Shown piece by piece: positions 37,263 through 46,720 of a stretch of DNA of 64,000 bases. Position 1 is the first letter of the stretch; each line of letters begins with the position of its first letter. The DNA comes from Rhodoferax sp. OV413 (GTDB lineage: Bacteria > Pseudomonadota > Gammaproteobacteria > Burkholderiales > Burkholderiaceae_C): assembly GCF_900104385.1 (NCBI RefSeq), contig NZ_FNJA01000001.1, positions 594,386 to 658,385 on the forward strand, in the 5' to 3' direction. Both the position numbers and the translations under genes were made by a program. The notes below the pieces were generated by a model, which was not told the origin of the DNA, made no database searches, and was given only the letters and a program-made list of their open reading frames with translations.

Positions 37263-37503
37263 GCTGAATTTTCGTCCCATTTAAATAGCAATGTAGCGGC
37301 TCCGCAAAGCCGCCAGTACCCGAGGGAATACCCGCTGCAACGAACAGCCTCGACCTCTCCATAATCCGGATCGCGTTGTACGACAACAGATAACTAACCA
37401 CCCCGGACACCATGCACTCTGCGCCCGCCGCCTGCCCTAGCCGCCCTCCGCTTGCCTCCGACATCCATGCGGCCCGCGGCATCTGCAACCGGCCGGTGCG
37501 CGC

Positions 37504-38253
37504 ATGAAGTACGCCATCGACTTCAGCACCCTGCTGCCCTACTGGCCGGTGTTCCTGAACGGCGCCTGGCTGACGCTGAAGATGACGGCGGTGGCCGTGG
37601 TGGTCGGCGTCGGCGTCGGCACGCTGGTGGCGTTTGCCAAGCGCAGCCAGATACAGCCGCTGTCGCGCATCTGCGCCGGCTACATCGAGGTGGTGCGCAA
37701 CACGCCGTTTCTGGTGCAGATCTTCTTGCTGTACTTCGGCCTGGCCAGCATCGGCATCCGCATGCCGACCTTTGCCGCCGCGGTGCTGGCAATGATCATC
37801 AACATCGCCGCCTACGCCGCAGAGATCATCCGCGCCGGGCTGGAGTCGGTGCCCAAGGGCCAGATCGAGGCAGCCGAATGTCTGGGCTTGTCCAAGTGGC
37901 GCATAGGCTGGCACGTGATGCTGCAGCCGTCGATCGAGAAGGTCTACCCTGCCCTGACCAGTCAGTTCCTGCTGATGATGCAGGCATCGGCCATGGCCTC
38001 GCAGATCTCGGCCGAGGAGCTGACGGCGATTGCCAACACCGTGCAGTCCGACACCTTCCGCTCGCTGGAAACCTACATCGTGGTCGCCGCTTTGTACCTG
38101 GCGCTGTCGTTGGTGATCAAGCTGGTGACGCATCTGCTGGGCGAATACCTGTTCCGCCGGCGCCGCGTGGTGCGCCAGACGGCTGCGCGCAACAGCCGGC
38201 AGGCCGTGCGGCCGGTGGCGGCCAGCGTTGCCCGCCAAGGGGGTGCAGCATGA
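37504..38253 (+). CDS. Polar amino-acid ABC transporter permease 1
   Basis: A 249-residue permease of the HisM/GlnP type: several membrane helices, YIEVVRNTPFLVQIFLLYFG near the N-terminal third and the EAA loop IEAAECLGLSKWRIGWHVML. The start at 37504 is the first ATG giving a normal N terminus. It heads a four-gene importer operon and overlaps permease 2 by 4 bp. Confidence 0.94.
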   Translation: MKYAIDFSTLLPYWPVFLNGAWLTLKMTAVAVVVGVGVGTLVAFAKRSQIQPLSRICAGYIEVVRNTPFLVQIFLLYFGLASIGIRMPTFAAAVLAMIINIAAYAAEIIRAGLESVPKGQIEAAECLGLSKWRIGWHVMLQPSIEKVYPALTSQFLLMMQASAMASQISAEELTAIANTVQSDTFRSLETYIVVAALYLALSLVIKLVTHLLGEYLFRRRRVVRQTAARNSRQAVRPVAASVARQGGAA

Positions 38254-38915
38254 GTCTCCTGACATTGGGCAGCTTTACCGGCACCCATCTGCTGTACCTG
38301 TTCACCTCGATCTGGTGGACTCTGGTGCTGTCGGCCGTGGCCTTTGCGCTGGGCAGCATAGGCGGCTTTGGTGTGATGCTGGCGCGCATCTCGCCGCGCC
38401 GCTGGCTGCGCTGGCTGGCGCTGGCCTACATCGAATGCATACAGGGCATTCCGCTGCTGATTCTGCTGTTCATCGTTTACTTCGGGCTGTCGGTCTACGG
38501 CTATTCGCTGCCCTCGCTGGTGGCGGCCGGTATTGCGATGATGGTCTACGTCAGTGCCTATCTGGGCGATATCTGGCGCGGCTGCATCGACGCCATGCCC
38601 AAGCCGCAGTGGGAGGCGGCCGAGTGCCTGGCCCTGGGCCGTTGGCAGACCTTGCGTCTGGTGATCATTCCGCAGGCGGTGCGCCTGTCGCTGCCGCCTA
38701 CGGTGGGCTTTCTGGTGCAGATCATCAAGATGACTTCGCTGGCCTCGGTGATCGGCTTTGTCGAGCTGACCCGCGCCGGCCAGATCATCAACAACAGCAT
38801 CTTCCAGCCCTTTCTGATCTTCACGATCGTGGGTGCGTTTTATTTTGCCCTGTGTTATCCGCTGTCGCGCTGGAGCGAAGCGATGGAAAGAAAACTGAAT
38901 GTCGCAAATCGTTAA
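38250..38915 (+). CDS. Polar amino-acid ABC transporter permease 2
   Basis: A 221-residue permease with the same family features (YIECIQGIPLLILLFIVYFG; WEAAECLALGRWQTLRLVII). The ATG at 38250 overlaps the previous stop (ATGA). Its end overlaps the ATPase start by 17 bp. Confidence 0.94.
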   Translation: MSLLTLGSFTGTHLLYLFTSIWWTLVLSAVAFALGSIGGFGVMLARISPRRWLRWLALAYIECIQGIPLLILLFIVYFGLSVYGYSLPSLVAAGIAMMVYVSAYLGDIWRGCIDAMPKPQWEAAECLALGRWQTLRLVIIPQAVRLSLPPTVGFLVQIIKMTSLASVIGFVELTRAGQIINNSIFQPFLIFTIVGAFYFALCYPLSRWSEAMERKLNVANR

Positions 38916-39717
38916 CCCCCTGCCCGGCACGTTGCACAGCGGCCTGGTCGCCACCGAAGGCGGTGGCAGTATCAACACCGCCGCCCACCCCGGCCCTATC
39001 GTCAAGCTCGACCAGGTCTACAAGAGCTTCGGCGCGAACCAGGTGCTCAAAGGTGTGTCCTTCGAAGTCGCCAAGGGCGAAATGATCGCCATCATCGGCG
39101 CCAGCGGCTCGGGCAAAAGCACGGCGCTGCGCTGCATAGACCGGCTGGAAGTCATAGACCAGGGCAGCATCGAAGTTTGCGGCATCCGCGTAGACAGCCC
39201 CACGGTGGACCTGAAACAGCTGCGCCTGGAAGTCGGCATCGTGTTCCAAAGCTACAACCTGTTTCCGCACCTGACGGTGGAAGAAAACATCCTGCTCGCG
39301 CTGCGCCATGTGAAGAAGCTGCCGCGCACCGAAGCCCACCAGGTGGCGCTGCGCGTGCTCGAGCAGGTCGGCCTGCAAGAGAAAGCCGCCGCCTACCCCG
39401 AACAGCTGTCCGGCGGCCAGCAGCAGCGCGTGGCGATTGCCCGATCGCTGGCCATGTCGCCCAAGGTAATGCTGTTCGACGAAGTGACTTCGGCACTCGA
39501 CCCACAGCTCACCGGCGAGGTGCTGCGCGTGATGGAAGACCTGGCCGCCGGCGGCATGACCATGCTGCTGGTGACGCACGAAATGGCCTTCGCCAAACGT
39601 GTGGCCGACCGCATCATCTACATGCACCAGGGCAAGGTCTGGGAGGTGGGCGCCGGCGAGATGCTGGACGCACCCAAGACGCCCGAACTCAAAGCTTTTC
39701 TCGACAACGGCCTTTAA
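38899..39717 (+). CDS. Polar amino-acid ABC transporter ATP-binding protein
   Basis: A 272-residue ATPase (GlnQ/HisP type). Walker A is GASGSGKST, the Q-loop is FQSYNLFPH, the signature LSGGQQQRVAIARSL and Walker B VMLFDEVTSALD, with VTHEM as switch. The first 33 residues extend beyond the usual start of the family; a start nearer VKLDQVYKSFG is possible but has no better ribosome site. Confidence 0.95.
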   Translation: MSQIVNPLPGTLHSGLVATEGGGSINTAAHPGPIVKLDQVYKSFGANQVLKGVSFEVAKGEMIAIIGASGSGKSTALRCIDRLEVIDQGSIEVCGIRVDSPTVDLKQLRLEVGIVFQSYNLFPHLTVEENILLALRHVKKLPRTEAHQVALRVLEQVGLQEKAAAYPEQLSGGQQQRVAIARSLAMSPKVMLFDEVTSALDPQLTGEVLRVMEDLAAGGMTMLLVTHEMAFAKRVADRIIYMHQGKVWEVGAGEMLDAPKTPELKAFLDNGL

Positions 39718-39746
39718 ATCATTCTTATAACCACCCGGAGACAAAC

Positions 39747-40541
39747 ATGCGCAACACCTATTTCACCCGCACCGCCATCGCCGCTGTACTGCTAGCCTGC
39801 GGCAGCCACGCCGCCATGGCCGACCAGTTTGACGAGATCAAGAAGGCTGGCAAGGTACGCGTGGCCATCGCCATCGGCACGCCACTGTTCAGCTATGCCG
39901 ACGCAAACCTGCAGCCCACCGGCTCGGATGTGGACACCGCGACCGAGCTCGCCAAGGACTTGGGTGTGAAGCTGGAAATCGTCGCCATCACCACCGCCGC
40001 GCGCATCCCCACGCTGCAGGCCCAGCGCGCCGACCTGGTGATCTCCAGCCTGTCAATCACCGAAGAACGCGCCAAGGTGGTGGACTTCTCCACGCCCTAC
40101 TCCGCCATCACCATCATGGTCGGCGCTCCTAAGGACGTGAAGATCGCCAGCTACGCCGACCTGGCCGGCAAGCGCATCGGCCTGACCCGCGCCACCACCA
40201 ACGATGCGCTGACCACCAAGGAAGCCAAGGGCGCAGAAATCATGCGCTACGAGGACGACGCGACGCTGATCACCTCGGTGGTTACCGGCCAAGTCGACAT
40301 TTTCTCCAGCACGCCATCGAACATGGGCGAGATCAACAAGCGCGCCGCCGGCAAGAACTTCGAGATGAAGTTCTCGCAGCTGGACTCGGGCCTGGGCATC
40401 ACCATGAACAAGGGCGAACCCAAGCTGAAGGAATGGATCAACGCCTGGGTCAACACCAACCTGCACAACGGCAAGCTGAACACCATCTACAAGAAATACC
40501 ACGGCCGCGATCTGCCGGCCAATGTGGTCAAGCCCGTGTGA
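39747..40541 (+). CDS. Amino-acid ABC transporter substrate-binding protein (family 3)
   Basis: A 264-residue periplasmic protein starting MRNTYFTRTAIAAVLLACG with a signal peptide cut near AMA-D. The mature part shows VRVAIAIGTPLFSYADANL, RADLVISSLSITEERAKVVDFS and the C-terminal KLNTIYKKYHG of family-3 binding proteins. GGAG precedes the start. It completes the importer begun at 37504; the ligand is not determinable. A hairpin repeat follows. Confidence 0.95.
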   Translation: MRNTYFTRTAIAAVLLACGSHAAMADQFDEIKKAGKVRVAIAIGTPLFSYADANLQPTGSDVDTATELAKDLGVKLEIVAITTAARIPTLQAQRADLVISSLSITEERAKVVDFSTPYSAITIMVGAPKDVKIASYADLAGKRIGLTRATTNDALTTKEAKGAEIMRYEDDATLITSVVTGQVDIFSSTPSNMGEINKRAAGKNFEMKFSQLDSGLGITMNKGEPKLKEWINAWVNTNLHNGKLNTIYKKYHGRDLPANVVKPV

Positions 40542-40555
40542 GTTTCGGCGATACC

Positions 40556-40620
40556 GCTATTTAATCGATAGCTGCCAGCGCAGGTAGTATCTGCGCTGCA
40601 GCCCGATTCACCAAAAATTC
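40556..40620 (+). repeat. Short hairpin repeat copy after the amino-acid importer
   Basis: CGCTATTTAATCGATAGCTG, CCAGCGCAGGTAG, ATCTGCGCTGCAGCCCG. AGCGCAG and CTGCGCT pair. It lies 15 bp after the stop codon, suggesting use as a 3' end. Confidence 0.85.
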
Positions 40621-40680
40621 ATGCCAGGGCGTCGGCAAACGCAGGCGTCCTGACGATCGGGAGCATTTGCCGTGCACATT

Positions 40681-41220
40681 TCAAAAGAATCGATAGGCTG
40701 ACACGCCAAGTGCGGCATCTGGATCATAAATTCTGGTGAAACGTATCCCATTGAAAGTGTGGGTACAGCATCTGCACTGGGGTACGAGACTACCTGACCC
40801 AATCTTTGGATTCACCAGTTGTAAAAGGCCATCACCGTCTACTTTCATTCCGCTGAAGTAGCTAGCTTCTCCGGTTCTGACGAACTCTTTCTCATCCTCT
40901 TGTCTTAGCGCAACCATCCAGAAAATCGGCTCCGACTTGTCCAGTCGAGAAACAGCCTCTGAATAAACCTCTTGCCAGTTAGCTCCAGCTCTGGAAAGTA
41001 GAAAGCGAAAAAGGGGCGTGTAATCCAGACCACGCTGCTTTGAGCCGTGCATGCCTTGGCGCCTAACCTCAGCATCATTTTGGGGCTTGCTATGACGTTC
41101 ATCCCTATAGTCGCCGCCATACAAATGGTGAACGCCATGAGCGGTGGTGTTCACTTTGCGGTAAAGCGGTTGCTTTCGCTTGTTCATCGCTCGCTTTATG
41201 GGATGTTGATCGTCGGACAT
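40681..41220 (-). CDS. Hypothetical protein, AT-richer than neighbours
   Basis: A 179-residue soluble protein starting MSDDQHPIKRAMNKRKQP. It has a His/Tyr-rich segment (TTAHGVHHLYGGDYRDERH) and a CRCCTHTFNG cluster near the C terminus that might bind metal. The frame is open upstream, but that part lies antisense to the helicase gene and is discarded. No good Shine-Dalgarno precedes the ATG; a later start at 41187 is possible. Lower GC suggests recent acquisition. No function recognised. Confidence 0.6.
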   Translation of the reverse strand: MSDDQHPIKRAMNKRKQPLYRKVNTTAHGVHHLYGGDYRDERHSKPQNDAEVRRQGMHGSKQRGLDYTPLFRFLLSRAGANWQEVYSEAVSRLDKSEPIFWMVALRQEDEKEFVRTGEASYFSGMKVDGDGLLQLVNPKIGSGSLVPQCRCCTHTFNGIRFTRIYDPDAALGVSAYRFF

Positions 41221-41224
41221 TCTG

Positions 41225-41264
41225 TATTCTGGCATCCCAGAATATCCGACGGGATATCCCAGAA
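41225..41264. promoter_or_regulatory. Cluster of nested palindromes between the hypothetical gene and the helicase
   Basis: TATTCTGG-CATC-CCAGAATA (41225-41244), ATATCC-GACG-GGATAT (41242-41257) and GGGATATCCC (41251-41260) overlap. ATCCCAGAA is repeated directly at 41234 and 41256, 22 bp apart. The cluster abuts the minus-strand start codon and lies about 55 bp before the helicase start, so it may be a shared operator. Confidence 0.45.
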
Positions 41265-41317
41265 CGCGGACTTCCGATCTTATTAGCTGTAGCCACACCA
41301 CGCGGCACAATCCCCGC

Positions 41318-44083
41318 ATGGCCCGCCCCCGCACCAGCCCCCACACCACCCCCCAAGACCTACCGCCCGGCGCCGACCGGCGCGACCAGGCGGTGGCCGC
41401 CTGGGTCGATGCGCTGCGGCACCAGGCCGATGCGGCGACGCTAAAAAACCTGCCGACCCTTGCCGACGAGGATGCGGCGCGCGTCATGGCCTTGCTGCGC
41501 ATGGACCGCCCGCCGGTAGCGGAAACACCGCCGCCGCCCGCCCCACCGGTCGATGGCATCACCGGCCACTTCCGCCCTCGCCTCACCCTGCAAACCCTGG
41601 GCCGCGGCGACGGCCTGCTGGGCCTGAAGCCGCAGGGCAAACTGGGGCCGCGTGGCGACAGCGTGACCCTGGCGCAATTCGACTGGTGCTACCACACCGA
41701 CAGCGGCGCGCGCTGGCAAACGCCGGCGCCGACCTCCATCCTGAACAACCGACCCAACGCGCTCCAAGAGCTGTTCGACACCGGTGGCCCGGTGCTCAAA
41801 ATGCGGCGCGACTTGGCGGCCGAAGCCGACGCCATGGACAGCGTGTGGGACATGGGCTTTGTGCCGCTGGACCACGCATCGTTCCAGTGGCGCAGCCGCG
41901 AGCACAGCCCGCTGCTGGGTCCGGTGTGGACCTTGCCGCAAGAAGAATTCTTCGGTGACTTCTGGGCCGACCAGGTGCCGCAGCTGCAAGCCCAGGGTTG
42001 GTCGGTGGTGGTAAAGCAGGGCTTTGCGCATGAGAGCGTACCGGTGCAGCGCTGGAAACTGGTGGTCAGCCCCGACACCGGCGAGGTGCTGGGCAAGGAG
42101 CTGGACAGCCCGCTGGCCAAGCCCGTACGTGGCGTGGAGAAGCTGCAGCTGCCGGCACGCGAAGGCGCGTGGCTGCTGAGCCTAGGCATCGAGATCGACG
42201 GCCAGACCCTGGACCTGGCACCCATGCTGGCCGACCTGCTGCGCCGCGACCACCGCTGGCTGAACGCCGCGCAGATAGCGGCCATCGACGACCTGGCCAT
42301 CGTCTCGCTGCGGGCACCCGGTGGCCGCCGCATCGACGCGCCAGCGGCGCCGCTAAAGGCCATCATCGGCGCCATGGTCGACCTGCTGACCGACCCGCTG
42401 CGCGCGCAGAACCAGGGCCTGCTGAAACTGGGCGCCTGGGAGGCCCGGCGCCTGGATGCGCTGCGCGCCAGCCTGCTGGACGCACACAGAGTCGGCGCGC
42501 ACAACGCCTGGCAACTGGAGGGCGATCTGGGTCTGGCCAGCTTGGCAAAGCGCCTGCAGGCACTGGGTGCGCCGCAGCCAGTCGCTGCCCCCGACGGCTT
42601 GCAAATACAGCTGCGCCCCTACCAGCTCGAAGGCCTGGCCTGGCTGCAGTACCTGCGCGCGCACAGCCTGGGCGGCATCCTGGCCGACGACATGGGCCTG
42701 GGTAAAACCGCGCAGGCGCTGGCCCATGTACTGACCGAGAAGCAGGCCGGCCGGCTGGATCTGCCGGTGCTGGTGGTACTGCCGACTTCGCTGATCTTCA
42801 ACTGGCAGGCCGAGGCCCGCCGCATGGCGCCCAGCTTGCGCCTGCTGACCCTGCAGGGGCCGGAGCGCGACACGCTGTTTACCCAGATGCCTGACCACGA
42901 CCTGGTGCTGACCACCTACCCGCTGCTGTGGCGCGACATGGATGCGCTGGCGGCCCAGCGCTTCCACCTGGTGATCCTGGACGAAGCGCAGATGGTGAAG
43001 AACGCCGGCAGCCGCAGCGCCCGCGCCCTGCGCCGTCTGCAAACCCGGCACAGCCTGTGCCTGACCGGCACGCCGATGGAGAACCACCTGGGCGAGCTGT
43101 GGGCGCAGTTCGACTGGCTGATGCCCGGCTTTCTGGGCGATGCCCGCCACTTCGCCGCGCGCTGGCGCAAGCCCATCGAAGAGAACGGCGAAACCTTGCG
43201 CGCCGCCCTGCTAGCCCAGCGCGTGCGCCCCTTCATCCTGCGCCGGCGAAAAAATGACGTGGCCAGCGAACTGCCACCGCGCACCGAGGTCATCAAGCGC
43301 GTGCAGCTGCAAGGCCAACAGCGCGAGCTGTACGAAGGCGTGCGCGCCGCCGCCGATGTGCAGGTGCGCCGCGTGCTGCAGCGCCAGAGCTTCAATGGCG
43401 CACAGATCAGCATCCTGGACGCGCTGCTCAAGCTGCGCCAGGTCTGCTGCGATCCGCATCTGGTCAAGGGCAGCAAGCCTGCCAAAACCATGGAGCGCGC
43501 CAAGCTGGAGCTGCTGGCCGACATGCTGCCCGAGCTGGTGGCCGAGGGCCGGCGCGTCTTGGTGTTCTCGCAGTTCACCGAGCTGCTGGACCTGGTGGCC
43601 GAGCAGCTGCGTGGGCTGGAACTGCCCTTCTTGAGCCTGACCGGCAAGACTCTGCCCAAAGAGCGCGGCAGCGTGGTGCTGCGCTTCCAGGCGCAAGAAG
43701 TGCCGGTGCTGCTGCTCAGCCTGAAAGCCGGCGGCGTGGGCCTGAACCTGACCGCCGCCGACACCGTGATCCACATGGACCCGTGGTGGAACCCTGCCGT
43801 GGAGGAACAGGCCACGGCACGCGCCCACCGCATCGGCCAGGACCAGCCGGTGTTCGTCTACAAGCTGGTGGTCGAGGGCAGCATCGAGGAACGCATGCTG
43901 GAGCTGCAGGCGCGCAAACTGGCGCTGGCCGACAGCGTGCTCGGCCACGATGCGGCCGGTGCGCTGAAGTTTGATGCCGCCGATCTGGATGCCTTGCTGG
44001 CGCCACTGGGTGCTTTGACCGCGGGCTCGCAAACGCCCGAAGAAGCCGCGCGGCGCTGGGGCCGCACCGGTAGCCGGGCCTGA
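41318..44083 (+). CDS. SNF2/HepA-type DEAD-box helicase
   Basis: A 921-residue ATPase. The N-terminal 400 residues contain no SWIM zinc finger and only weakly recognisable SNF2-associated sequence. The ATPase core has motif I DDMGLGKT near residue 460, motif II DEAQ near 553, LTGTPMENHLGELW, and the C-terminal half with VLVFSQFTELLD, LKAGGVGLNLTAADTV and RAHRIGQDQPV. Related proteins remodel RNA polymerase or other protein-DNA complexes; the exact role here is unknown. No operon partners on this strand. Confidence 0.92.
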   Translation: MARPRTSPHTTPQDLPPGADRRDQAVAAWVDALRHQADAATLKNLPTLADEDAARVMALLRMDRPPVAETPPPPAPPVDGITGHFRPRLTLQTLGRGDGLLGLKPQGKLGPRGDSVTLAQFDWCYHTDSGARWQTPAPTSILNNRPNALQELFDTGGPVLKMRRDLAAEADAMDSVWDMGFVPLDHASFQWRSREHSPLLGPVWTLPQEEFFGDFWADQVPQLQAQGWSVVVKQGFAHESVPVQRWKLVVSPDTGEVLGKELDSPLAKPVRGVEKLQLPAREGAWLLSLGIEIDGQTLDLAPMLADLLRRDHRWLNAAQIAAIDDLAIVSLRAPGGRRIDAPAAPLKAIIGAMVDLLTDPLRAQNQGLLKLGAWEARRLDALRASLLDAHRVGAHNAWQLEGDLGLASLAKRLQALGAPQPVAAPDGLQIQLRPYQLEGLAWLQYLRAHSLGGILADDMGLGKTAQALAHVLTEKQAGRLDLPVLVVLPTSLIFNWQAEARRMAPSLRLLTLQGPERDTLFTQMPDHDLVLTTYPLLWRDMDALAAQRFHLVILDEAQMVKNAGSRSARALRRLQTRHSLCLTGTPMENHLGELWAQFDWLMPGFLGDARHFAARWRKPIEENGETLRAALLAQRVRPFILRRRKNDVASELPPRTEVIKRVQLQGQQRELYEGVRAAADVQVRRVLQRQSFNGAQISILDALLKLRQVCCDPHLVKGSKPAKTMERAKLELLADMLPELVAEGRRVLVFSQFTELLDLVAEQLRGLELPFLSLTGKTLPKERGSVVLRFQAQEVPVLLLSLKAGGVGLNLTAADTVIHMDPWWNPAVEEQATARAHRIGQDQPVFVYKLVVEGSIEERMLELQARKLALADSVLGHDAAGALKFDAADLDALLAPLGALTAGSQTPEEAARRWGRTGSRA

Positions 44084-44089
44084 GGTAAA

Positions 44090-44152
44090 ACTATTAAATA
44101 GATAGCAGCTTGCGCAGGTAATATCAGCGCTAGAGGCGTATTTCTTATAAAT
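44090..44152 (+). repeat. Short hairpin repeat copy between helicase and GGDEF-EAL gene
   Basis: ACTATTAAATAGATAGCAGC, TTGCGCAGGTAATATCAGCG and CTAGAGGCGTATTTCTTATA. It begins 7 bp after the helicase stop, and its AT-rich tail supplies the stop codon (TTA at 44145-44147) of the convergent GGDEF-EAL gene. Confidence 0.85.
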
Positions 44153-46616
44153 CTGCGGGTACAGATTCCCAGGCCAGGCTCAAGGGCATGTCGGCCGCCA
44201 GCGCGGGCCGGGCGAACAAATAGCCCTGGCCGTAGTCGCAGCCCGCAGCGGCCAGCAGATCGCACTGCTCCTGCGTTTCCACGCCCTCGGCCACCACCTT
44301 CAGGCCCAGGGTGTGGGCCATCACGATGATCACATTGCACAAGGCCATGTCGTCCGAGTCGGCGGTCAGGTTGCGCACAAAGGCCTGGTCGATCTTCAGC
44401 ACATCGATGTCGAACTTCTTCAGGTAGGACAGCGAGGAATAACCGGTGCCGAAGTCGTCCAGCGACAGGCCGATGCCGGCCTGGCGGAAGCCGCGCAGCT
44501 GCTCTGTGATGTTGCCGCCGGCGTCCATCAGCAGGCCTTCGGTGATCTCGATCAACACCGCCTGGCCCGGCAGGCCGGCGGCTGACAGTTGGGCCAGCCA
44601 GGTGGCCTGGTTGATACCTTCGTTGCGGAACTGCACCGGTGACACATTCACGCTGACCTGGAAGTCCGGGTGGTGGGTCTTGCGCCATTGCGTGACCTGC
44701 TTGACCGCCTGCTGGAACACCCAGTTGCCGATGTCAACGATCATGCCGGTCTCTTCAGCCACCGGCACAAAGTCGGCCGGGCTGACCATGCCGTCTACCG
44801 GGTGGCGCCAGCGCACCAGGGCCTCGGCCTTGCGGATCTGGCCGGTCTTCAGGTCGACGATGGGCTGGTAGAACACGCTGAACTGGTGTTCGGCAATCGC
44901 CACCCGCAGGTCGTTGATCAGGCGCATACGCTTTTGCGCCACGTCCTGCATGGACGGCGTGAACACGCTGTAGCGATTCCGCCCCTGGCTCTTGGCCGCG
45001 TACATGGCCTGGTCGGCGTTCTTCAGCAGAGCCTCGACGCCGGTGGCGTCCTGGGGGTAGAAGGTGATGCCGGCGCTGGTCGAAATATGCACTTGCTGGC
45101 CGGCCAGCAAGAACGGCTCGGCCAGGCGCCGCAGCGCGTCCTGCACGATCTGGTGCACGTCGGCGATGTCGGCCAGGCCGCTGAGAATCAGAGTGAATTC
45201 GTCGCCGCCCAGGCGCGCCACCAGGTCGTTCTGGCGCACGCCCACGCGCAGGCGGCGCGCCGCTTCCTGCAGCAGCAGGTCGCCCATTTCATGGCCCAGG
45301 GTGTCGTTGACTTCCTTGAACAGGTCCAGGTCGAAGAACACCAGGGCCAGCGAGCGGGCTTCGCGCTGCGCGGCCGCCATGTCCTGCTCCAGCCGGGTCT
45401 GGAACATATGGCGGTTCGGCAGGCCGGTCAGGCGGTCGAAGTTGGCCTGGTTCCAGATCATTTCGGCCGAACGCTTGCGCTCGGTGATGTCTTCCAGCAC
45501 CAGGATGAACAGCTGCTCGGTGCCCAGGTCGATCATGCGGCCCGAAACTTCGCACAAGATGGCGTCGGCGCGTTCCGCCGGCAGCAGGGCCAGCGAGCCG
45601 TCGACCACCGCGTCACGGCGGCGATCCTGCAGCGTAGTGCCGCAACGCAGCCAGGCCTCAAAGCCCTTGATATGGCCGCTGCGTTCGATCACCGACAACA
45701 CATCGGTCTGGTCCTGCGGTCGGCACCACAGCTGGGTATGGCTGGCGCCCAGCAGGTCGTCGCGCAGCAGGCCGAACTGGTGCAGGCCGGCGTCGTTGAT
45801 GTCGACGATGGGATAGCCGGGGGCATTGCGCGACACCGTCATGGCCAGCGGCGAGGCGTGGAAGATGGCCTTGAACTTGGCCTGGGTGAAGCGCAAGGCC
45901 TGCTCGGCGCGCAGGCGGTCGTTCAGCTCATGCTGCAGGTCGGAGTTCTTGGTGTCGCGCTCGGCAATCAGGCCGCCCAGCGACTCGCGCATCTGGTCCA
46001 GGCTCTCGGCCAGACTGCCGATCTCGTCGCGGCGGTGCCAGGCCAGCGGCTGGTTCAGCTCGCCGCGGGCCAGCCGGGAGGTAGCCTGCTGCAGAACGGA
46101 CAGCGGGCGGATCACCCGCCGCTCCACCAGCAGCAGCACCAGCGCAAACGAAATCCCCACCTGGGCCAGCAAGGCCAGGCCGAGTTGGATGAAGTCGGCC
46201 CACAGCTGGCGCTCGATACGGTCGGTGCTGAGCTCGACCTTCACCTGGCCGATGCGTTTCTTCTCCACCAGGATGTCGCTCTGCTGGCTCAGCACCAGGC
46301 CGTGGCGGCGCGCGCCGTCTTCGCCCGACACAAAGGTGTTGCCAAACTCGTCGTGGATGGTCACCGCCACCACATCGGGGTTGCGCATCACCGAATCGAT
46401 CAATTGGGAGGCTACCGCCTTGTCCACGTTCCAGATCGGCATGGCCAGCGCACTGGACAGCAGCTGGGTGTACTGCGACATGGGTTCGCGGATGCGCAGG
46501 GAGAGCTCGCGTGCATAGCGGTCCTTCAGCACCAGACTGCCAAACACCAACGCGGGTACCAGGATGCCAAGCGCAACGCCCAGCGTCATGATTCTTCTAA
46601 GGGCTAACTTGGGCAC
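44145..46616 (-). CDS. Membrane GGDEF-EAL protein with periplasmic sensor, HAMP and PAS
   Basis: An 823-residue inner-membrane protein: TM1 about 8-30, periplasmic domain 31-141, TM2 about 142-165, HAMP about 166-218, coiled coil, PAS about 240-380 ending DITERKRS. GGDEF is intact at 470-474 with an RxxD I-site (RQND, 461-464). EAL begins at E598 (EALVRW) and keeps DDFGTGYSS and VAEGVET. It could make and degrade c-di-GMP. The gene is 104 bp downstream of, and on the same strand as, a periplasmic family-3 binding protein, which may deliver the signal to its periplasmic domain. Confidence 0.93.
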   Translation of the reverse strand: MPKLALRRIMTLGVALGILVPALVFGSLVLKDRYARELSLRIREPMSQYTQLLSSALAMPIWNVDKAVASQLIDSVMRNPDVVAVTIHDEFGNTFVSGEDGARRHGLVLSQQSDILVEKKRIGQVKVELSTDRIERQLWADFIQLGLALLAQVGISFALVLLLVERRVIRPLSVLQQATSRLARGELNQPLAWHRRDEIGSLAESLDQMRESLGGLIAERDTKNSDLQHELNDRLRAEQALRFTQAKFKAIFHASPLAMTVSRNAPGYPIVDINDAGLHQFGLLRDDLLGASHTQLWCRPQDQTDVLSVIERSGHIKGFEAWLRCGTTLQDRRRDAVVDGSLALLPAERADAILCEVSGRMIDLGTEQLFILVLEDITERKRSAEMIWNQANFDRLTGLPNRHMFQTRLEQDMAAAQREARSLALVFFDLDLFKEVNDTLGHEMGDLLLQEAARRLRVGVRQNDLVARLGGDEFTLILSGLADIADVHQIVQDALRRLAEPFLLAGQQVHISTSAGITFYPQDATGVEALLKNADQAMYAAKSQGRNRYSVFTPSMQDVAQKRMRLINDLRVAIAEHQFSVFYQPIVDLKTGQIRKAEALVRWRHPVDGMVSPADFVPVAEETGMIVDIGNWVFQQAVKQVTQWRKTHHPDFQVSVNVSPVQFRNEGINQATWLAQLSAAGLPGQAVLIEITEGLLMDAGGNITEQLRGFRQAGIGLSLDDFGTGYSSLSYLKKFDIDVLKIDQAFVRNLTADSDDMALCNVIIVMAHTLGLKVVAEGVETQEQCDLLAAAGCDYGQGYLFARPALAADMPLSLAWESVPADL

Positions 46617-46720
46617 GCGTTCCTTTGTCGAGGGTAACTGGCGGGCACAGGCAGGCCGCTGCGGCGGCGGCTGAGGCTAAAAAATCTGCAACATGGGGCC
46701 GATCAACTGCCCCGCTGCAG

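Noticed and set aside
40681-41640. Longer 319-residue version of the hypothetical gene
   Set aside because: The extra N-terminal part lies antisense to the start of the SNF2 helicase gene and has Arg/Ser-rich noise composition.
44670-46607. Very long plus-strand open frame (645 codons) opposite the GGDEF-EAL gene
   Set aside because: It is antisense to a gene with clear domains, its translation is low-complexity Gln/His/Arg/Val-rich, and it has no recognisable motif. Such frames are expected in high-GC DNA. The same applies to 61429-63288 (plus) and 37258-38265 (minus).
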